Shown one piece after another: positions 44,638-52,721 of a stretch of DNA of 64,000 nt. The DNA lies in NCBI GenBank assembly GCA_964429745.1, contig CAYSDI010000002.1:1-64000 (forward strand). The letters are read 5' to 3'. The position numbers and the translations under genes are program-made. Position 1 is the first letter of the stretch. Each line of letters opens with the position of its first letter. The notes beneath the pieces were generated by a model, which was not told the DNA's origin, did not search any database, and saw nothing but the letters and a program-made list of their open reading frames with translations. The stretch is from WGOA01 sp964429745. Lineage in GTDB: Bacteria; Bacteroidota; Bacteroidia; Chitinophagales; BACL12.

Positions 44638-44652
44638 ACGAACGTTCGTTCA
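44635..44652. promoter_or_regulatory. Perfect 18-bp palindrome, candidate TetR operator
   Basis: TGAACGAACGTTCGTTCA equals its own reverse complement. Its form (GAACG arms around a central ACGT) is typical of TetR-family operators. It starts at the TGA stop of the acyl-CoA dehydrogenase gene and precedes the carboxylase beta gene, downstream of the TetR gene. Confidence 0.7.
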
Positions 44653-44728
44653 ATGAACATCTTCGTTGAGACCACAAACAGCCCGTTGCATTGCCCAACA
44701 CTCACGTTTGCCAAACATAACCTTCGCT

Positions 44729-46336
44729 GTGTTGTCCCCCCCTTACCGACCCATCAAAACCCGCGTTAATCCGCGCTCCGCGGAGTACAACGCCAACCGC
44801 GAAGCCAACCTTGCCCTGTTGGCCACGCTGGAGGAACACCTCAAAGCAGCGCGATTCGAAGGCAAGGAGCAACACCTGGCCAAAGCGCGCAAGTTGGGCA
44901 AGTTTACGGCCCGCGAGCGCATTGAACTCCTGCTCGATCCTGATACGCCTTTCCTGGAGCTGCTGCCTTTAGCCGGGCTAGGCGGCGATGGGTTCGGGCC
45001 TGGGGGCACTTCTGTCGGGGGAATTGGTTTGGTCTGCGGGCGACTGGTTATGGTGATCGCCAACGTTGGCACTCGCAAAGGTGGCGCGGTAGACTACGCC
45101 ACCTTGCAAAAGGCCCTTCGCCTGAATGAAATTGCGATAGAAAACCACTTGCCAGTGATTAGCCTGGTGGAAAGCTCCGGCGCCAACCTGCCCGAACAGG
45201 CCCGTATCTTTAATTACGGTGGGGCAAGCTTCCGCGACATCACCCGTCGCTCAAAAGCCGGCCTCCCGAACATCGCGGTGGTGTTTGGCAACAGCACGGC
45301 AGGCGGTGCTTATGTGCCTGGCATGTCCGACTACGCCATTTTTGTCGACGGTGGAGCCAAAGTGTTTTTGGCAGGACCTCCACTGGTCAAAATGGCCACC
45401 GGCGAAGACGTGGACGACGAAAGTCTCGGCGGGGCAGCCATGCACAGCCGGGTCAGTGGCGTCAGCGATTACCTGGCCCGGGACGAAAAAGACGCCATCC
45501 GCCTGGCCCGCGAAATCGTCGGGGGGCTTCCGGCAAGCGCAGGCCCTCTGCGGCCCATAGCCGACGAGCCCTTGTACGAGGCGGAGGAACTGCTCGGTAT
45601 CCTTTCGCCCGAATTGAAAAAACCGCTGGACATGCGCGAGGTCATTGCGCGCGTGTGCGACGGCTCGCGTTTCTCGGAATTCAAGCCGGAATACGGCCCG
45701 ACCCTGATCACTGGATTTGCGGAATTGAACGGCTACGCGGTGGGCATTCTGGCCAGCAACGGGGTGCTGTTCAGCGAAGCGGCCAATAAAGGAGCTCATT
45801 TCATCCAACTCTGCAACCAGCGCAATCACCCCATCCTCTTTTTCCAAAACATAACAGGTTTTATGGTTGGAAAGGATTACGAAGAAGGGGGCATCATCAA
45901 GCACGGCGCCAAGCTCATCAACGCGGTGAGCAACTCCGAAGTGCCCGCCATCACGGTGATGATGGGGGCTTCTTACGGAGCGGGCAATTACGCTATGTCA
46001 GGCCGCGCGTATCAACCGCGTTTTCTTTTTTCATACCCGCATTCGCGCACTGCAGTCATGGGTCCGGAACAGCTCTCCGGGGTCATGCAAAGCATCCAGC
46101 GCGAAGCCGCGCTTAAAGCGGGCATCCCCTACGACGAAGAGCAGGGCGCGCAAATGCGGACCTACATGATGAAAGAGGTGGAGAAGAAATCCGACGCCTG
46201 GTACAGCACCGGGCAGTTGTGGGACGACGGCATTCTGGACCCGCGGCAGACCCGGAACTACCTCAGTTTTTGCTTAGAAGTGATTTACCAGCAACCGATA
46301 AAAGGAAGCAGCGGCTACGGAGTTTTCCGCATGTAA
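44729..46336 (+). CDS. Acyl-CoA carboxylase, carboxyltransferase (beta) subunit
   Basis: This roughly 535-residue subunit transfers the carboxyl group from biotin to an acyl-CoA. It belongs to the MCC/GCC/PCC beta family. Motifs are TARERIELLLDPDTPFLEL, SLVESSGANLPEQARIFN, VFGNSTAGGAYVPGMSDY, FFQNITGFMVGKDYEEGGI and MGASYGAGNYAMSGRAYQPR. The GANLP block lacks the HFGRIFYN segment usual in methylcrotonyl-CoA carboxylase, so the substrate may differ, as in AccD2-type or geranyl-CoA enzymes. No ATG fits; GTG 44729 is chosen, TTG 44732 or TTG 44666 being alternatives. The alpha subunit follows 26 nt later. Confidence 0.9.
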   Translation: MLSPPYRPIKTRVNPRSAEYNANREANLALLATLEEHLKAARFEGKEQHLAKARKLGKFTARERIELLLDPDTPFLELLPLAGLGGDGFGPGGTSVGGIGLVCGRLVMVIANVGTRKGGAVDYATLQKALRLNEIAIENHLPVISLVESSGANLPEQARIFNYGGASFRDITRRSKAGLPNIAVVFGNSTAGGAYVPGMSDYAIFVDGGAKVFLAGPPLVKMATGEDVDDESLGGAAMHSRVSGVSDYLARDEKDAIRLAREIVGGLPASAGPLRPIADEPLYEAEELLGILSPELKKPLDMREVIARVCDGSRFSEFKPEYGPTLITGFAELNGYAVGILASNGVLFSEAANKGAHFIQLCNQRNHPILFFQNITGFMVGKDYEEGGIIKHGAKLINAVSNSEVPAITVMMGASYGAGNYAMSGRAYQPRFLFSYPHSRTAVMGPEQLSGVMQSIQREAALKAGIPYDEEQGAQMRTYMMKEVEKKSDAWYSTGQLWDDGILDPRQTRNYLSFCLEVIYQQPIKGSSGYGVFRM

Positions 46337-46362
46337 CGGAGCACTTGTTGCTAACTATTGCC

Positions 46363-48794
46363 ATGAACCCTACCCTCCGACCAATACACACCTTGCTCAT
46401 CGCCAACCGCGGGGAAATTGCGGTGCGCATTGCCAAAACTTGCCGGGCCATGGGCATCAAAAGTGTGGCTGTATTCAGCGATGCCGATCGCGATGCTCGC
46501 CATACCCGCAGCGCGGACATGGCCGTGCACATTGGCCCTTCCGCAGTGCGCTCCTCTTACCTGAACCAGGAAGCGCTGCTGGACGCAGCCCGCCGCAGCG
46601 GAGCCGATGCCATCCACCCGGGCTACGGTTTCCTGAGCGAAAACTCCGGCTTTGCACAAGCGGTGCTTGACGCCGGCCTGGTCTGGGTAGGTCCACACCC
46701 GGAGGCCATCGCCCAAATGGGCTCCAAAGCGGGCGCCAAGGCCATCATGCAGGCCCACGGGGTGCCTGTGGTGCCTGGCTACAGCGGCGAAGACCAAAGC
46801 GACGCGCGCTTTCTGGCCGAGGCAACTGGCATCCAGTTTCCGCTGCTGGTCAAAGCCAGCGCGGGGGGCGGGGGAAAGGGCATGGTTATTGCGCGCGACC
46901 TCGCTGCGCTCCCCGAAGCGCTGGGCCGCGCCCGACGCGAAGCCCAGGCCGCTTTCGGCGACCAACGGCTGATTCTGGAGCGCTATTGCGAGCGCGTGCG
47001 CCACGTGGAATTTCAAATTCTCGGCGACAAACACGGCCATGCCATTCACCTGTTTGAACGGGAATGCTCCCTTCAACGACGCTACCAAAAAATCCTGGAA
47101 GAGAGCCCGTCTTCTGCCCTTGATCCGCTGCTTCGCGAGCGCATGGGCCAGGCCGCCGTTGCCGCCGCAAAAGCGCTGGGCTACGACAACGCCGGAACCG
47201 TAGAATTCATTCTGCTTGCCGATGGTAGCTTTTACTTTCTTGAGGTGAACACCCGCCTGCAAGTAGAGCATCCGGTCACTGAAATGATTACCGGCTTGGA
47301 CCTGGTTCGGGCCCAGTTGGAAGTGGCCGAAGGGCAGCCCTTGACCTGGACGCAGGAAACGCTTACGCAAAAGGGATATGCCCTGGAACTGCGTTTGTAC
47401 GCCGAAGACCCGTCTGCGGGTTTCCTGCCGGCATCCGGCCCGGTGTTGCGCTGGGAAGTGCCGGAAATCGAAGGATTCCGCTGCGACAGCGGCGTGGAGA
47501 GCGGCAGCGAAATCGGCACGGATTACGACCCGATGATCGCCAAGCTCATCGCCTGGGGCGAGAACCGCAAGATGGCTTTTCGCCGCATGCAACTCGCCCT
47601 GGACCAACTGGCTTGCCTTGGGCTAACCACCAACCAGCCTTTTTTGCGTGCCTTAGTTCGAAAGGAGGAGGTGCGCCTGGGCAACTATCACACGCATTTT
47701 CTAGACGAACACCCCGAACTGGCTGCCGAAGCGCCGCTACCGCAAGTAGCGGCGCAGGAACTGTTCATGGCCCTGACCCTGCGGCAAACCTGGCTAAACC
47801 GGCAGCAGCAGCCCTTGTTGCGCGGCCTGCCTGGCGGATGGCGCAACGTGCCAGCGCCGCTCCCCGAACAGCGCTGGATTTTTCGCGATCAGGAATGGGT
47901 GGTGCGCTACGAACATGGACACGCCTTAGGCAGGCCTACTGCCGGAGCTAACGAACAAATAAGCATGCGGGTCATCGCTTGCGAGTTAGCAGAANNNNNN
48001 NNNNNNNNNNNNNNNNNNNNNNNNNNNNNNNNNNNNNNNNNNNNNNNNNNNNNNNNNNNNNNNNNNNNNNNNNNNNNNNNNNNNNNNNNNNNNNTGCCGG
48101 AGCTAACGAACAAATAAGCATGCGGGTCATCGCTTGCGAGTTAGCAGAAACGCCAGGTCAATCGGCAAACCAATTGGCAAACCAATCGGCAAATCAATCG
48201 GCAAACCAATCGGCAAACCAATTGGCAAACCAATCGGCAAATCAATTGGCAAACCAATCGGCAAATCAATCGGCAAACCAATCGGCAAATCAATTGGCGA
48301 ACAAATCGCCCGGGCAATCGGCTGCTTCCTTGGCTTCTAATTCCGCTCCTGGACCGGCGATGGACCCCGCTCACCTAGTCTGGGTGTCCGGCGACGAGCA
48401 AAGCGCAGTGCTGGAAATCAACGGCAAACGCGCTCGGTGGATTTTCGCCAGCCAGGGCAAGGAAAGTGTCTGGGTGCAGCACCCGGAGTCGGGACCGGTG
48501 CGCGTGGCCCTTCCCCCGAGATTTCCGGATGCCACGGCAGGGGCAAGTGCTGGCGGTTATGCTGCCCCAATGCCCGCTGAAGTCACGGCTGTTCATGTGG
48601 TCGAAGGACAGGTTGTTCAAGCCGGGCAGGCGCTGGTTGTGCTCTATTCGATGAAAATGGAACACGCGATAACCGCTGACCATGCGGGTCACGTAGCCTC
48701 GTTAAACGTGCGCGCTGGGGACCGTGTGGAAACCGGAACAGTTTTATTGAAAGTTGAACCTTTGGCGAACGAACTTGATAACACCAATACCTGA
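46363..48794 (+). CDS. Acyl-CoA carboxylase, biotin carboxylase/carrier (alpha) subunit, interrupted by assembly gap
   Basis: This subunit carboxylates biotin with ATP and bicarbonate and carries the biotin. The biotin carboxylase domain (about 1-450) has LIANRGEIAVRIAKTCRAMG, the ATP-grasp KASAGGGGKGMVIA, ERDCSLQRR-like RECSLQRRYQKILEESPSS and EVNTRLQVEHPVTEMITG. A linker with SANQ/LANQ repeats follows. The biotinyl domain at the end has YSMKMEH with the biotin lysine. A 100-N gap (47995-48094) is flanked by the same 55 nt on both sides, which puts the two halves in different frames as printed. Removing the duplicate and the Ns (155 nt) gives one frame of 758 residues. The gene is likely intact. 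Confidence 0.9.
47940..48149. repeat. Identical 55-nt sequences flanking gap 1
   Basis: Positions 47940-47994 and 48095-48149 are identical over 55 nt, exactly up to the N boundary on each side. This looks like an unmerged contig overlap of k-mer length, not a biological duplication. Confidence 0.85.
47995..48094. other. Scaffold gap 1 (100 N)
   Basis: One hundred N lie inside the carboxylase alpha gene. The length is conventional and not measured. It borders a 12-nt tandem repeat. Confidence 0.98.
48159..48302 (+). repeat. Twelve 12-nt tandem repeats encoding SANQ/LANQ
   Basis: Twelve units of CAATCGGCAAAC with variants (CAATTGGCAAAC, CAATCGGCAAAT) run without interruption and read in frame as Ser/Leu-Ala-Asn-Gln. 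They form a polar linker of about 50 residues between the carboxylase and biotinyl parts. A degenerate unit follows. The real copy number may be higher because the scaffold gap is next to it. Confidence 0.95.
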
Positions 48795-48891
48795 AGGTCC
48801 ACAGCCTTACATCAACCTTGGATAACCCATTTTAGAAGCGCTCAACATCCCTGACCATGAGCGAACTTTGCCGCATCATACTCCCGTTGCT

Positions 48892-49725
48892 ATGACTACC
48901 ATGCCCTACACCGCCGAACAATGTACCGCCTTGCCGGATACGCGTTTTGTGTACCTGGAGCTGAAGCACAGGGAGCACCTTCTGGAAATCCGGCTCAACC
49001 GACCGGAGAAGCGCAATGCCTTTGATCCGGTTCTGGTGCGCGAACTGGCCTTTGCCATGAGCTATGCGCACCATTCCTCTGCGGTTTGGGCAGTGTTGTT
49101 GGCCGCTAACGGCCCGGTGTTCTGCGCCGGGGCGGACTTGAAGGCCTTCGCGGGTATGGCGCAGGAGGATCCTGGGTCAGGCGTACCGGCGGCTTCAGGC
49201 GAAATTGCTTTGGGCGATCTGTTCCGCCGGCTGCACAAGCCCTGCATCGCGCGCGTACACGGCGATGTCCATGCTGGAGGCTTTCTGTTGATTGGCGGAT
49301 GCACGCATGTCGTGGCCGCTCGGGGAACGCGCTTTAGCCTGCCGGAGGTGGAACGCGGCATCTGGCCCATGCAGGTCATGGCTACGCTGGCCGACCTGAT
49401 GCCCGCGCGCCAGTTGCTGGATTGGTGCATGCGCGGTTTGAGCCTCACAGCTGAAGAAGCCCAGCAAAGAGGCGTGGTTACTCAAGTGGTGGAGCCAGAT
49501 GATCTGGACGCCACCGTAGACACGCTGCTCGGGCAAATTCTTTCGAAATCGCCATCGGCCATTCGGCTGGGTCTGCAGGCGTGGGATGAACTCCGCGCCA
49601 TTGACCCGCAGGAACAACACCCTTTTCTTCAACAAATGCTGGCCAAAACCCTGCAAACACGTGATGCCCGCGAAGGGCTGGCCGCATTCCGCGAAAAACG
49701 CACCCCGGCTTGGACCGGGGAATGA
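48892..49725 (+). CDS. Enoyl-CoA hydratase/isomerase family protein
   Basis: This 277-residue crotonase should hydrate the unsaturated CoA product of the carboxylase, in the position of methylglutaconyl-CoA or isohexenylglutaconyl-CoA hydratase (LiuC/AtuE). The fold is clear from IRLNRPEKRNAFDPVLVREL, ANGPVFCAGADLKAFAGMAQ, ARVHGDVHAGGFLLIGGCTH and FSLPEVERGIWPMQVMATLA. The Glu in PEVERG is in the position of one of the two catalytic glutamates; the other (in the GGG-EL segment) is not Glu here. The start is the ATG at 48892 (or 48901). It is 97 nt after the alpha subunit. Confidence 0.9.
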   Translation: MTTMPYTAEQCTALPDTRFVYLELKHREHLLEIRLNRPEKRNAFDPVLVRELAFAMSYAHHSSAVWAVLLAANGPVFCAGADLKAFAGMAQEDPGSGVPAASGEIALGDLFRRLHKPCIARVHGDVHAGGFLLIGGCTHVVAARGTRFSLPEVERGIWPMQVMATLADLMPARQLLDWCMRGLSLTAEEAQQRGVVTQVVEPDDLDATVDTLLGQILSKSPSAIRLGLQAWDELRAIDPQEQHPFLQQMLAKTLQTRDAREGLAAFREKRTPAWTGE

Positions 49726-49774
49726 AGCCCTTTCTTTTAACGTTTACTTTTCTTTCATCCCAACCCAAAGTACC

Positions 49775-50071
49775 ATGAGCATTGAAAATGCAACCACCCG
49801 CGTAGGCGCCCTTGCCGGAAAAACCGGCGGTTTTGGCAGCACGCTGAAATTTGTTTTTGAAGAAGGCATCGTTTACCTGGATGGCACCGGCGAACAAACT
49901 ACCGTGAGCAACGAAGACAAAACGGCGCAGTGTACCATTGGCATGAAATTAAGCGATTTCAATGACCTGCTCGATGGCAGCCTCAACCCGATGACCGCTT
50001 TTATGACGGGCAAGTTCAAAATCGAGGGCGACATGGGTGTAGCCATGAAACTGCAATCGCTGTTTTCCTAA
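49775..50071 (+). CDS. SCP-2 sterol transfer family protein
   Basis: This 98-residue protein fits the small SCP-2-like lipid-binding fold: an N-terminal helix (MSIENATTRVGALAGK), strands (STLKFVFEEGIVYLDGTG), CTIGMKLSDFNDLLDGSLNP, then MTAFMTGKFKIEGDMGVAMK near the end. The last block is typical of SCP-2 domains. It may present or buffer hydrophobic acyl-CoA substrates for the neighbouring enzymes. The ATG at 49775 is chosen because the open frame upstream overlaps the hydratase gene. Confidence 0.85.
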   Translation: MSIENATTRVGALAGKTGGFGSTLKFVFEEGIVYLDGTGEQTTVSNEDKTAQCTIGMKLSDFNDLLDGSLNPMTAFMTGKFKIEGDMGVAMKLQSLFS

Positions 50072-50133
50072 TGCTGGTGGGAGTCGGCCGGGGGATCGTT
50101 TAACCCTCACCGACTCCTTCCATAGTTTTTAAT

Positions 50134-50931
50134 ATGATGTACGCATCTGATTTGTTCGCCGGCCAGGTTTGCCTGGTCACTGGGGGAGGTTCGGGTATTG
50201 GCTACGCCATTGCCCAGGCCTACCTGCGCTGCGGAGCCACCGTGATTATTGCTTCGCGAAAGGCGGAGCGGCTCGAAACAGCTCAAAAACAGCTTGCTGA
50301 ACTCGGTCCCGTGCATGCCCGGGTGCTCGACATTCGAGAGCCGGAGCAGGGTGACGAACTGGCCGCCTGGATCGGGCAAACCTTTGGAAAGCTGGATGTG
50401 CTGGTGAACAATGCCGGCGGTCAGTTTCCCTCAGCGGCTGCCGATATCTCGAGAAAAGGTTGGGATGCGGTGATCCGCAACAACCTGAACGGTACTTGGT
50501 ACCTGACCCAAACTATGGCCAAAGCTTTTTTTCTGCCGCGCTGTGAGGGAAACATCGTAAACATTATTGCCAATGTTTTTCGGGGTTTTCCCGGCATGGC
50601 GCACACAGGAGCTGCGCGAGCCGGCGTTGAGAATCTGACCAAAAGCCTGGCGGTGGAATGGGCTCCTTACCGCATACGAATAAATGCGGTGGCACCGGGC
50701 ATTATCCAATCCACGGGCCTGGATCAGTACCCTCCGTCATTGCTCCAGGGCATTACCGCCAAGATTCCCATGAAACGGCTGGGCAGCACTAGCGAGGTAG
50801 CGGATACTTGTCTGTTTTTGAGCTCTCCACTCTCGGCTTATATGACTGGAGAAACGCTTTACCTGGACGGCGGCATGCGACTTTGGGGGGACATTTGGGA
50901 GGTACCGTCTTTGCAAACACCCTCTGTTTAA
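50134..50931 (+). CDS. SDR family reductase, PECR/AtuG-like
   Basis: This 265-residue short-chain dehydrogenase has the NAD(P) motif VTGGGSGIGYAIAQA and NNAGG. The usual YxxxK active-site pair is replaced: the segment reads AHTGAARAGVENLTKSLAVE. The same HxGAARAGV pattern is known in peroxisomal trans-2-enoyl-CoA reductase (PECR) and in Atu-type SDRs, so this is a family trait and not decay. That suggests enoyl-CoA reduction or a terpenoid step, not alcohol oxidation. It is the last gene of the TetR operon before scaffold gap 2. Its stop codon lies in a 13-nt tandem repeat. Confidence 0.88.
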   Translation: MMYASDLFAGQVCLVTGGGSGIGYAIAQAYLRCGATVIIASRKAERLETAQKQLAELGPVHARVLDIREPEQGDELAAWIGQTFGKLDVLVNNAGGQFPSAAADISRKGWDAVIRNNLNGTWYLTQTMAKAFFLPRCEGNIVNIIANVFRGFPGMAHTGAARAGVENLTKSLAVEWAPYRIRINAVAPGIIQSTGLDQYPPSLLQGITAKIPMKRLGSTSEVADTCLFLSSPLSAYMTGETLYLDGGMRLWGDIWEVPSLQTPSV

Positions 50932-50952
50932 CCTGAAGGTTTAACCTGAAGG
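50927..50952. repeat. Two 13-nt repeats at the left edge of gap 2
   Basis: TTTAACCTGAAGG occurs twice head to tail and a third TTT begins at 50953, where the Ns start at 50956. The first copy contains the SDR stop codon. AACCTGAAGGTT is itself close to palindromic. Confidence 0.85.
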
Positions 50953-50955
50953 TTT

Positions 50956-51055
50956 NNNNNNNNNNNNNNNNNNNNNNNNNNNNNNNNNNNNNNNNNNNNN
51001 NNNNNNNNNNNNNNNNNNNNNNNNNNNNNNNNNNNNNNNNNNNNNNNNNNNNNNN
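50956..51055. other. Scaffold gap 2 (100 N)
   Basis: One hundred N lie between the SDR gene and the histidine kinase. No shared overlap flanks it, so real sequence is missing, including the start of the kinase gene. Tandem repeats border both sides. Confidence 0.98.
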
Positions 51056-51139
51056 TCCGGCAAGGACTCCGACAAGGGCTCCGGCAAGGGCTCCGACAAG
51101 GGTTCCAGCAAGGGTTCCGGTAAGGGTTCCAGCAAGGAC
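51056..51139 (+). repeat. 12-nt tandem repeats encoding SGKG/SDKG
   Basis: Seven units of the type TCCGGCAAGGGC (variants TCCGACAAGGGC, TCCAGCAAGGGT) follow gap 2 and read in the kinase frame as Ser-Gly/Asp/Ser-Lys-Gly/Asp. The array is cut off by the gap and is probably longer. Confidence 0.9.
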
Positions 51140-52615
51140 TCCCGATCAACCGGCAATCCCGGAAACACTCTGCGCACAACCCGACAAGGGGCTAAGCCCA
51201 AGGTGACTGAAGAAAGCGCCGAGCAGGTCGTTCAGCGCGCAGAGCATTGGTTGGCCGCTTCCGATTGGGCCCGTGCCTGGGAAGAAAGCGAAAATGCGGT
51301 CAGGCTGGCCACAGCAAATCCCATCCGATCCCGCGAGGATCAATGCCTTCAAGCCCGTTGCTACGACGCACTGGGACAAGCCCTTTTCGGTCTCGGCTAT
51401 TGGGAAGACGGTCGAAAAGCCCTGGAGCGCGCTGCCGGTGCCTGGGAAACGCTGGAGCGCGGACCGGAACTGGCCCGGGTGCTCCAAAATCTCGCCCAAC
51501 TCCACAAGTCAAACGGGAAAATGGACCATGCGCTGGATTTGCTTCGGCAAGCCGCGCACGGTTGGGAGCGCGAGGGTTGCATGGCAGAGGCTGGATTAAC
51601 CTGGCTTGAGCTGGCCAATTGCCTTGCCGACCTGGGCGAAACCGGAGCCGCAAAAAGGCATCTTCGGCAAGGGCTGCACCGGGTAGACTCCACCGGTAAG
51701 GTAGACGCCAAGATCAATGCCCGAAAACTGGCAGCCTCCGTCTGTGCATTACTCGGGGATTCGGAAGCCCGCATGGAGCAACTGGAAGCACTTTGCGGCT
51801 TGCAGGAAGCCTGGATTCGCGAAAGCAAACCACGAGCCGGCAAAGAGTCAGCCCCAGGCCATGCTTTGGATACCTCCGCGGTTACATCAGACGCATCCAC
51901 ACAGCCAGAGAATGCGGGGTACGATGCGAGTTATTTTGAGGCCATTCGAACGTTTACCGGCAAAGCAGCCCATGACATGAAGGAGCCGCTCCGGATGATC
52001 GGGAGTTTTAGTGCCTTGCTCCGCCGCCAATATGGCACCATGCTGGATGCAGAAGGGCATGAATACCTGGACATCGTGCTGGATGCCAACGAGCGGATGA
52101 GCGAATTGCTGAACAAACTGCTGGATTACACCCGTCTGGGTGCTTCGGGCAAACCAGCTGCAGAGTTTGACCTGGCCGATGCTGCCCTAATGGCTGCGCA
52201 TCGGCTGCGCAAGGAGCTGGATCAGCGCCAGGCACTCGTGGAAACGCAGGCTATGCCCATCATCACTGGACAGCGCGGCGAACTGGAACTGCTGGTTTTC
52301 CACCTGCTGGACAATGCCTTGAAATTCAACAGGAGCAACCGACCGCACATGCTGCTGAGCACCGAACAGGAAGCAGATACGGTTATACTAAGCGTGCACG
52401 ACAATGGAATCGGGATTGCCCCAGCCAGCCGAATAGAGGTCTTTGACCTGTTTCGCCGCCTTCAGCCGCGCACAGAATTTCGCGGCTCAGGCATAGGTTT
52501 ATCTATGGTAGCCCGGATTGCGGCTTTGCATGGGGGCACTTGCTGGATTGAAAACAGTCGGTTGGGCGGATGTGCGGTGAGGGTTCGACTGCCCAAAAAG
52601 CAGCCGCTTACTTAA
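51056..52615 (+). CDS. Soluble sensor histidine kinase with TPR-like sensor, 5' end in gap
   Basis: The protein has a helical, TPR-like N-terminal region (ARCYDALGQALFGLGYWEDG, RVLQNLAQLHKSNGKMDHAL) and a histidine kinase core. Numbered from GTG 51203, the phosphoacceptor is His257 (KAAHDMKEPLRMIGSF). The ATPase has LLDNALKFN, DNGIGIAP and RGSGIGLSMVARIAALHGG. No membrane segment is visible, so it should sense a cytoplasmic signal. The frame is open upstream of GTG 51203 through the 12-nt repeats into the gap, so the true start is probably missing and the N-terminus carries a Ser/Gly/Lys repeat. A response regulator gene is convergent downstream. Confidence 0.85.
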   Translation, partial: SGKDSDKGSGKGSDKGSSKGSGKGSSKDSRSTGNPGNTLRTTRQGAKPKVTEESAEQVVQRAEHWLAASDWARAWEESENAVRLATANPIRSREDQCLQARCYDALGQALFGLGYWEDGRKALERAAGAWETLERGPELARVLQNLAQLHKSNGKMDHALDLLRQAAHGWEREGCMAEAGLTWLELANCLADLGETGAAKRHLRQGLHRVDSTGKVDAKINARKLAASVCALLGDSEARMEQLEALCGLQEAWIRESKPRAGKESAPGHALDTSAVTSDASTQPENAGYDASYFEAIRTFTGKAAHDMKEPLRMIGSFSALLRRQYGTMLDAEGHEYLDIVLDANERMSELLNKLLDYTRLGASGKPAAEFDLADAALMAAHRLRKELDQRQALVETQAMPIITGQRGELELLVFHLLDNALKFNRSNRPHMLLSTEQEADTVILSVHDNGIGIAPASRIEVFDLFRRLQPRTEFRGSGIGLSMVARIAALHGGTCWIENSRLGGCAVRVRLPKKQPLT

Positions 52616-52721
52616 ACGGCAGCCCCAGCGAAACGCGCGGATTCCGCACGAAACGCAAATACTACGCCGGCGCGGAATGTGCCCCAGGCGTAACACAATA
52701 AAGGGTACCCTAAAAGGATCG

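Noticed and set aside
48159..48302. Possible CRISPR array
   Set aside because: The units are only 12 nt, have no unique spacers, and read in frame within a conserved gene.
46363..48794. Frameshifted or split carboxylase pseudogene
   Set aside because: The frame change is explained exactly by the duplicated 55 nt plus 100 N; collapsing restores a full-length frame.
50928..51201. Minus-strand open frames across gap 2
   Set aside because: They consist of Ns and a 12-nt repeat that is open in all frames; no domain or start signal supports them.
51203..51205. GTG as certain start of the histidine kinase
   Set aside because: The frame continues openly upstream through 49 codons into the gap, so this start is possible but not supported over an upstream one.
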